Positions 1 through 3,787 of a DNA stretch of 10,560 nt are shown here, one piece after another (position 1 is the stretch's first letter; each line of letters opens with the position of its first letter). Both the position numbers and the translations under genes were made by a program. Source of the DNA: PVC group bacterium (GTDB lineage Bacteria; Verrucomicrobiota; Kiritimatiellia; UBA8416; PXDI01); assembly GCA_003565095.1 (NCBI GenBank), contig PXDI01000379.1:1-10560 (forward strand), in the 5' to 3' direction. The notes beneath the pieces were generated by a model. The model was not told where the DNA came from, ran no database searches, and saw only the letters and a program-made list of their open reading frames with translations.

Positions 1-390
1 GAACCGGCTGAGAGCATGAGAGTTGGCTGCGAGGCGCGGAATCTGGCACAGATTGAAGGAGATAAGCCTGATTTGATGGAGCAGGAAAGGTGTAAAAGCG
101 TGGATTTTGTGCAAAAAAGGCCGACCCCAGGTGTGCAGCACACCGAAGAACCCGGACACCTTGCATCCGACGAAGCGCGGATCGGCTTCCAGGGTCTTGA
201 GCGCATCGGCGGCGCAGGCGAACATCAATCCGCTGAGTAATGGACCGGAGGCACAGGCGGAAGAACGCGCCAATGAATTAATCCAGGAGATCCAAGAACA
301 CCTTGAAGAGTTCATCGAGGCGCAGCCGCAACATGCTGATCGCAAGCGTGACATCTTCGAAGTATGGGCCATCCAGAAAATTGCCGGTCT
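1..390 (-). pseudogene. IS91-type transposase fragment (decayed, partial)
   Basis: Read on the minus strand, the frame entering at about 285 and leaving near 121 gives a stretch resembling the region of IS91/IS801-type transposases (HUH/Y1-type rolling-circle enzymes) just ahead of the catalytic histidines: AADALKTLEADPRFVG followed by GFFGVLHTWGR. In the family, HTWGR is normally followed closely by a PHxH-type metal-binding motif; here the next residues are PFLHKIHAFTP, so the catalytic motif is broken or replaced. Upstream (about 285-390) the same frame lacks the cysteine-rich zinc-binding N-terminus the family normally has, and a TGA lies at 391-393. The frame stays open to base 1 but the tail does not resemble the family's catalytic domain. 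I infer a dead fragment, possibly rearranged at both sides. The assignment rests on motif memory over about 55 residues. Confidence 0.45.
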
Positions 391-496
391 TCAATTGTGC
401 GTAGAGCACATGGCGGAGCAGCACAACCAGCACATACAGGGCCATAAACTGTCGTGAGTGGACACAGGAGCTGCAGAAAATCCGGGTTGACACATA

Positions 497-526
497 TTTC
501 AGGAAGTCGAATACGACTTCCTGAAA
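497..526. promoter_or_regulatory. Perfect 13-bp inverted repeat upstream of TA1, candidate operator
   Basis: TTTCAGGAAGTCG (497-509) is repeated exactly in inverse (514-526) around the 4-base loop AATA. Neither strand has a T-tract after the hairpin, so a simple terminator is unlikely. A good -35 hexamer, TTGACA, lies at 487-492, and with an 18-base gap the palindrome centre (511-516, ATACGA) would be a poor -10. A dimeric repressor such as the XRE antitoxin encoded downstream could bind here; that is inference from the usual autoregulation of TA operons. It could instead be the end of the decayed mobile element to its left. Confidence 0.45.
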
Positions 527-561
527 ATGGTCACCTATGCGTTGGCTTTTGAATATATTAC

Positions 562-590
562 TTGCAGCCGAGCCGTAAAAGAGTTATATT
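562..590 (+). promoter_or_regulatory. Sigma-70-like promoter of the first TA operon
   Basis: TTGCAG (562-567) and TATATT (585-590) are separated by 17 bases, a good match to a housekeeping promoter. Transcription would start around 596-598, only a few bases before the toxin ATG at 600. The toxin message would then be leaderless or nearly so, consistent with the lack of a clear Shine-Dalgarno sequence there. Confidence 0.5.
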
Positions 591-599
591 ATAACCATA

Positions 600-866
600 A
601 TGAAATACGGGGTCCGAATCAAGAGGAAGGCGGACAGAGGATTGCGAAAGCTTCCTTCTGATGTCCAGAAGCTTCTCTACCTTCTTCTAGCGGATCTCAA
701 GGCAGATGGCCCGATTCAAAAGACATGGCAGAACTTCTCGCCACTCGGACAGGATCGGTACCACTGCCATTTGAACTACAGATACGTGGCATGCTGGACA
801 TGCCGCAATAAAGAGATAGTAATCGAGGTGTATTATGTTGGCACTCGTGAAAAAGCCCCATATTGA
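600..866 (+). CDS. RelE/ParE-superfamily toxin (toxin-first TA operon, HigB-like order)
   Basis: An 88-residue basic protein with the size and layout of RelE-superfamily toxins: an N-terminal strand (KYGVRIKRKADRGLRKL), two helices to about residue 36, then a beta sheet ending in IEVYYVGTREKAPY (about 75-88). The YVGTREKAPY ending is typical of the group often annotated as cytotoxic translational repressors of toxin-antitoxin systems. Members usually act in the cytoplasm as ribosome-dependent mRNA endonucleases; I infer this from the family and cannot prove the active-site residues here. The gene precedes and overlaps its antitoxin by 32 bases, the toxin-first order seen in higBA-type loci. 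The ATG at 600 lacks an obvious ribosome binding site and sits within a few bases of the predicted transcript start. Confidence 0.82.
   Translation: MKYGVRIKRKADRGLRKLPSDVQKLLYLLLADLKADGPIQKTWQNFSPLGQDRYHCHLNYRYVACWTCRNKEIVIEVYYVGTREKAPY
825..830 (+). promoter_or_regulatory. Ribosome binding site of the XRE antitoxin
   Basis: GAGGTG lies inside the toxin reading frame, 4 bases before the ATG at 835, and fixes the antitoxin start. Its presence, against the missing site in front of the toxin, would favour antitoxin synthesis from the same message. Confidence 0.6.
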
Positions 867-1230
867 GTTGTCGCTCCACGGCGAGCACGTCACCGAGCTC
901 GTCGCCTGGATCCGGAAGAAGTATGATGTCGCCGTACTCGCGGAAGAGCAGGAAGAGGATTTCGTCTCTATCGAGAGTACTGCGTACTGGAAAGAAATGG
1001 AGAAGAACCGTGTTGGCAACTTACTTTCCGGCGCTCGTCTGAAGGCCGGTCTGACCCAAGCCCAGCTTGCGGACAAACTGGGCATCCAGCAGAATATGGT
1101 AAGCGACTATGAACGCGGACGCCGCACGTATTCTGACGCAATGGCAAAACGGCTCGGCAAGGCTCTGAATGTCAAAGAAGAGCGCTTGAAATATGGCCGC
1201 GAACCAGTTGCTGCACTCGACAAGAAATAG
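835..1230 (+). CDS. XRE-family HTH antitoxin
   Basis: A 131-residue protein with an N-terminal segment of about 55 residues (acidic in its second half, EEQEEDF at 38-43) and a Cro/C1-type helix-turn-helix at about 62-115. LTQAQLADKLGI (73-84) and QNMVSDYERGRR (86-97) form the typical HTH core. The N-terminal part likely contacts or neutralises the upstream RelE-like toxin, and the HTH should bind operator DNA at its own promoter (candidate: palindrome at 497-526). The start at 835 is chosen because GAGGTG lies 4 bases upstream and the 32-base overlap with the toxin gene is normal for a co-translated TA pair. The gene's last bases form the left arm of a strong hairpin at 1214-1258. Confidence 0.85.
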   Translation: MLALVKKPHIELSLHGEHVTELVAWIRKKYDVAVLAEEQEEDFVSIESTAYWKEMEKNRVGNLLSGARLKAGLTQAQLADKLGIQQNMVSDYERGRRTYSDAMAKRLGKALNVKEERLKYGREPVAALDKK

Positions 1231-1258
1231 CGCTTCAGCGCGCTATTTCTTGCGAGTG
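1214..1258 (+). terminator. Strong hairpin over the antitoxin stop codon, probable terminator
   Basis: Bases 1214-1233 pair with 1240-1258: 13 perfect pairs next to a 6-base loop (TTCAGC), one bulged A at 1220, then 6 more pairs. The left arm includes the last codons and TAG stop of the antitoxin. The descending arm contains TATTTCTT, but no separate T-tract follows, so it is either a non-canonical terminator or a 3'-end stabilising structure. Confidence 0.55.
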
Positions 1259-1268
1259 AGCACGACGT

Positions 1269-1301
1269 TCCGCCTTCGGCGGACCGGCCACTCCGACCGG
1301 T
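1269..1301. repeat. Two adjoining GC-rich palindromes
   Basis: TCCGCC (1269-1274) pairs with GGCGGA (1278-1283) over a 3-base loop, and ACCGG (1283-1287) pairs with CCGGT (1297-1301) over 9 bases; the two share base 1283. They lie between the first TA operon and the 9-mer GCGTTCGAT (1309-1317). They could be a REP-like element or the inside of a degraded attC, but no left-hand partner for GTTCGAT is visible. Confidence 0.4.
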
Positions 1302-1340
1302 GCGCGCCGCGTTCGATATTCAAGAAGAAGAGAAAAGGTT

Positions 1341-2618
1341 ATGAGAAACAATATGAATGCACAAGCCTTCACCCGTTGGCAGGACTATAAATTCGGCATG
1401 TTCATACACTGGGGGCTCTACGCTCTGCTCGAGCGCGGCGAGTGGGTCATGTTTAAAGAGCAGATCGATGTAGATGAGTACCGCAAGTTGTCAGACGATT
1501 TCCATGCCGAGTCATTTGATCCAAACATATGGGCAGAAACAGCTAAAGCGGCCGGCATGAAATACATGGTTCTCACAAGCCGGCATCACGATGGGTTCAG
1601 CCTGTTTGACTCACCGTCCAGCTTTGGCGCTTTCACAAGCATGCATGCCGCCTGCAAAAGGGATATTGTCGCAGCTTATACGCGGGCATGTCGCGAAGCC
1701 GGCCTTGGGGTAGGTCTGTATTACTCTCCCATGGACTGGCGGTTTCCTGGCTTCTTCGCCCCAAAGATGTATGCGAAGAGTGCTCAGGCAATGAAGGAAC
1801 AGTGCCACGGACAGATTGATGAATTGATGTCGAACTACGGCAAGATCGACATCCTCTGGTATGACGGGGGAAATGACTGCTGGTTAGCCCACGCGCGGGA
1901 CATCAGGCATCAAGGCGAAGTCCAATACACCAGAGAGAACCCCCAGTGCCCTAACTTCTGGGACGGCGACCGTCTTGACGAGTTGGTCCGTACGAAGCAA
2001 CCGGAGATCCTCATTAATGAGCGTATTGGCGCAATGAACCATGCCGATTTCTATATCTCTGAAGGCAAGGTGGGAAAGTATAACTTCGCGCAACCATGGG
2101 AGAGTTGCTTCACCCTTGCAGGGGCATGGGGATACTGCAAGGGGGCCACACCAACGCCCTTGCGGGAATGCGTCCAGATGTTGATTCAGACCGTCGTTGG
2201 CGGCGGAAATCTGCTGCTGAATGTGGGACCCAGACCCGACGGCAGAATTGAAGACAATCAAGTCGCACGGCTGAAGGAAATAGGTGAGTGGCTCAAAGCC
2301 TTCGGCGAGAGCGTATACTCCACACGCGGCGGACCGATTCAGCCCGACCGCTGGGGCGGCACGACATGGAGCAACAACATTCTTTATGTCCACATCTTGC
2401 ATTGGTTTGAGAATAGCATTCGCATACCTCGACCCTCTGCTTCGGTGCTCTCCTGCATTTCCCTCACGGGGTCTGAAGTATCTATCACAGAAGAAGGAGA
2501 GTGGGTAACACTCAGTGTCCCACCTGAAGATCGGCAGGCCATTGACACAATTATCAAGCTCGAAATTGACGACGATGTAGGCAATGCATACAAATCCATG
2601 CAGATAACAACTGAATGA
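1341..2618 (+). CDS. GH29 alpha-L-fucosidase, intracellular
   Basis: A 425-residue protein of full length for glycoside hydrolase family 29, retaining exo-enzymes that release L-fucose from fucosylated glycans. The N-terminal (beta/alpha)8 domain (about 10-325) shows family landmarks: GMFIHWG (19-25), the HHDGFSLFDS block (82-91), DILWYDGG (170-177) with D175 at the position of the catalytic nucleophile, WESCFTLAGAWGY (253-265), and GGGNLLLNVGPRPDGRI (287-303). E254 in the WE motif is a possible acid/base, but that residue varies within GH29 and I cannot assign it. Residues of about 335-425 fit the C-terminal beta-sandwich. There is no signal peptide, so it should act in the cytoplasm on imported oligosaccharides. 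The start may be ATG 1341 (AAAAGG very close upstream) or ATG 1353. No sugar transporter or other carbohydrate gene is adjacent; it stands alone between two TA operons, flanked by attC-like sequence. Confidence 0.9.
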   Translation: MRNNMNAQAFTRWQDYKFGMFIHWGLYALLERGEWVMFKEQIDVDEYRKLSDDFHAESFDPNIWAETAKAAGMKYMVLTSRHHDGFSLFDSPSSFGAFTSMHAACKRDIVAAYTRACREAGLGVGLYYSPMDWRFPGFFAPKMYAKSAQAMKEQCHGQIDELMSNYGKIDILWYDGGNDCWLAHARDIRHQGEVQYTRENPQCPNFWDGDRLDELVRTKQPEILINERIGAMNHADFYISEGKVGKYNFAQPWESCFTLAGAWGYCKGATPTPLRECVQMLIQTVVGGGNLLLNVGPRPDGRIEDNQVARLKEIGEWLKAFGESVYSTRGGPIQPDRWGGTTWSNNILYVHILHWFENSIRIPRPSASVLSCISLTGSEVSITEEGEWVTLSVPPEDRQAIDTIIKLEIDDDVGNAYKSMQITTE

Positions 2619-2630
2619 CCCAGCGTTACC

Positions 2631-2689
2631 ATCGAACAATCTCCTCCAGGCGATAGCCTAAAGGCCGCGCCTGAGGAGTAGCGTTCGAT
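2631..2689 (+). repeat. attC: Integron attC-like site (59-base element)
   Basis: The outer boxes ATCGAAC (2631-2637) and GTTCGAT (2683-2689) are perfect inverse complements. Inside them, unpaired spacers AAT (2638-2640) and TAGC (2679-2682) flank an inner stem: CTCCTCCAGGCG (2641-2652) pairs with CGCCTGAGGAG (2668-2678) except for one extra C on the left arm, which on the bottom strand is an extrahelical G. The tip (2653-2667) is variable. This order (R'', spacer, L'' with extra base, tip, L', spacer, R') and the total of exactly 59 bp are those of an attC recombination site. R' deviates from the GTTRRRY consensus at one position (C for the first R). It starts 12 bases after the fucosidase stop codon and could also act as a transcript end. 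Confidence 0.62.
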
Positions 2690-2701
2690 TCAGAGAAGAA
2701 A

Positions 2702-2725
2702 ACAACGCCTTGACGTTGTGGCGTT
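2702..2725. promoter_or_regulatory. Overlapping palindromes at the TA2 promoter, candidate operator
   Basis: ACAACG (2702-2707) mirrors CGTTGT (2714-2719), and AACGCC (2704-2709) mirrors GGCGTT (2720-2725). Both pairs straddle the -35 hexamer at 2710-2715. Ribbon-helix-helix antitoxins usually repress their own operon by binding such short inverted repeats, so this is the likely site for the protein encoded at 2762. Confidence 0.45.
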
Positions 2726-2738
2726 ATGCTGCTATCTT
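2710..2738 (+). promoter_or_regulatory. Sigma-70-like promoter of the second TA operon
   Basis: TTGACG (2710-2715) and TATCTT (2733-2738) are separated by 17 bases, close to the housekeeping consensus. It lies just right of the attC-like site, so the operon carries its own promoter, as TA cassettes in integron arrays usually do. Confidence 0.65.
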
Positions 2739-2750
2739 GTTGCCGTAAAT

Positions 2751-2756
2751 GGAGGT
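2751..2756 (+). promoter_or_regulatory. Ribosome binding site that fixes the RHH antitoxin start
   Basis: GGAGGT sits 5 bases before ATG 2762. This argues against the longer frame opening at 2726, whose start would lie upstream of the -10 element. Confidence 0.75.
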
Positions 2757-2761
2757 GCATC

Positions 2762-2995
2762 ATGAGCACACTGACAAAACGATCGACAGTCTATCTTGAT
2801 CCGGTACTACACAAGGCACTTCGTCTCCAATCGATTGAGACGTCACGATCGGTTTCTGATCTAATCAACGACGCCATTCGAGATGAACTCGCGGAAGATG
2901 CAAGCGATCTGGCCCTGTTTGATGAACGGGCGGACGAGCCAACGATGGAGTTCGAGACTTTTGTGAAGAGACTGAAGCGTGATGGCGCGATATAG
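2762..2995 (+). CDS. Ribbon-helix-helix (CopG/Arc-like) antitoxin
   Basis: A 77-residue protein. Residues 7-13 (RSTVYLD) form the DNA-contacting strand, followed by helix 1 (PVLHKALRLQSIETSR, 14-29) and helix 2 (SVSDLINDAIRDELAE, 30-45), the classic ribbon-helix-helix fold. An acidic tail (about 46-77, including LALFDERADEP) is the likely toxin-binding part. ATG 2762 is preferred over an in-frame start at 2726 because GGAGGT lies 5 bases upstream of it and the shorter protein begins right at the fold. It should dimerise on DNA at its own promoter (2702-2725) and neutralise the overlapping downstream toxin in the cytoplasm. Confidence 0.85.
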   Translation: MSTLTKRSTVYLDPVLHKALRLQSIETSRSVSDLINDAIRDELAEDASDLALFDERADEPTMEFETFVKRLKRDGAI

Positions 2996-3239
2996 AGTCA
3001 TCGTACGCAAATCCGTGTCCAAGGATATAAGGGGCATTCCCAGGAATGATGTTCGACGCATTCTGGCATCCATAGAATCCTTGGCAGACGAGCCTCGTCC
3101 TCCGGGCAGCAAGAAGCTTTCCGGACAAGAACGCTATCGGATCAGGCAAGGGAACTATCGGATCCTGTACGAGATCGAAGACGACAAACTTATTGTCTGT
3201 GTTGTCAAAGTCCGGCATCGCCGAGATGTGTACAGATAG
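2982..3239 (+). CDS. RelE/ParE-superfamily toxin
   Basis: An 85-residue, strongly basic protein with the RelE fold order: strand MARYRVIVRKSV, helices to about 35 (IRGIPRNDVRRILASIESL), the loop PPGSKKLSGQ (40-49), then RYRIRQGNYRILYEI (51-65) and VVKVRHRRDVYR (74-85). R60, the arginines at 79-81 and Y84 sit where RelE toxins carry the residues used for mRNA cleavage in the ribosomal A site. That activity is inferred, since ParE-type relatives instead poison gyrase. The ATG at 2982 overlaps the antitoxin by 14 bases, giving translational coupling; a GTG directly before it (2979) is an alternative. It is in the same superfamily as the toxin at 600-866 but the sequences look clearly different, so this is not a recent duplication. 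Confidence 0.87.
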   Translation: MARYRVIVRKSVSKDIRGIPRNDVRRILASIESLADEPRPPGSKKLSGQERYRIRQGNYRILYEIEDDKLIVCVVKVRHRRDVYR

Positions 3240-3243
3240 GAGA

Positions 3244-3257
3244 ATCGAACAACGCCC
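3244..3257 (+). repeat. Left half of a second attC-like site, right half missing
   Basis: ATCGAAC (3244-3250) starts 4 bases after the second toxin gene's stop codon, is identical to the R'' box at 2631 and, as there, is followed by AA. The next bases (CGCCC) could begin an inner stem, but no GTTCGAT partner or matching inner arm follows before 3500. I infer a truncated attC; a chance 7-mer is the alternative. Confidence 0.35.
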
Positions 3258-3496
3258 TGAGCCTTATTGAGAATTGCGCGGAGCAGACAGAAGCAGACAG
3301 GGGTCAGCCGTACATTTTAAACTTTAGACGATTATAAAGAGGTTTTCAGAAACAGTATCCGGAACATCCCCTCCCGTTATAAGGCTTTCCACATTGAAAC
3401 ATAAAGATTCCCGAACAAGGTTTTGCAGCGTACGGCGCTATACGTGCCGCCGCCGAAAATCAGCGTTTTGACTGCCGAACAGAAAGGACATGCACA
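3258..3496. other. Intergenic region without a recognisable gene
   Basis: No convincing reading frame or RNA gene. It contains two near-copies of AGCAGACAG in tandem (3282-3290 and 3292-3300), followed by GGGGTCAGCCGTACATTTT (3300-3318). The latter resembles junction sequences I associate with REP-associated transposase elements, though that is recall and not a proven match. The rest, up to the ribosome binding site of the next gene, shows no clear promoter. AAAGGA at 3483-3488 serves the ATG at 3497 with an 8-base gap. Confidence 0.4.
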
Positions 3497-3787
3497 ATGG
3501 TGACAGCTGAAATTTACTATGCAAGAGTTTGTGGTCTTTGTACAAAGGCCCTTGAGTTTTTTCGCGCCAGAGGCGTTACATTCACGGCGTACGCAGTGGA
3601 ATGGGACGGTGAGAAGGAAGAGTTCGTTGATTCAGAAAACACCCGCGCAATGTACAAGCGGTGCGGCGAACATGTCGATTTCGTGCCGCAGATATTCTTC
3701 GGAAACGAACATATCAAAGGGTGGCGCAAGCTTGAGCCGATGATTCAGTCCGGAGAAATCGACAGTCTAATCCCCAAGCCGGATTAG
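3497..3787 (+). CDS. Glutaredoxin-like thiol-disulfide oxidoreductase
   Basis: A 96-residue protein with the thioredoxin-fold layout of glutaredoxins: strand AEIYYA (4-9), redox motif C12-G-L-C15 at the start of helix 1, a second strand around 28-34, the cis-proline motif VPQIFFGN (63-70, P64), and a C-terminal segment IKGWRKLEPMIQSGEIDSLI (73-92) where classical glutaredoxins carry GGxDD and the last helix. The CGLC motif differs from the usual CPYC/CPFC and the GG of GGxDD is replaced by KGW, so glutathione dependence is uncertain; NrdH-type or other thiol roles are possible. It should be cytoplasmic and reduce protein disulfides or mixed disulfides. The start at 3497 has AAAGGA 8 bases upstream. 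Its last 21 bases overlap, tail to tail, the end of the giant gene on the other strand. Confidence 0.78.
   Translation: MVTAEIYYARVCGLCTKALEFFRARGVTFTAYAVEWDGEKEEFVDSENTRAMYKRCGEHVDFVPQIFFGNEHIKGWRKLEPMIQSGEIDSLIPKPD

Noticed and set aside
107..457. A 116-residue + strand frame with a charged, glutamine-rich helical end
   Set aside because: It lies antisense to the transposase-like fragment, has no ribosome binding site and resembles nothing I know; more likely a shadow of the decayed region.
278..493. A 71-residue minus-strand frame with a hydrophobic N-terminal stretch
   Set aside because: No ribosome binding site, no recognisable family, and it sits in the same decayed region; it ends where the transposase-like frame begins, so at best it is part of that remnant.
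537..546. GCGTTGGC as an attC or attI junction before the first TA operon
   Set aside because: GTTGGCT does not fit the R' box consensus and has no inverse partner nearby.
1209..1317. Region after the first TA operon as a complete attC site
   Set aside because: GTTCGAT is present at the right end, but no ATCGAAC or matching inner arm is found on the left; the hairpins there pair only locally. Only the shared 9-mer was kept as evidence.
2726..2761. Longer start for the RHH antitoxin (extra 12 residues)
   Set aside because: It would begin upstream of the -10 element and the strong ribosome binding site; the fold starts right after ATG 2762.
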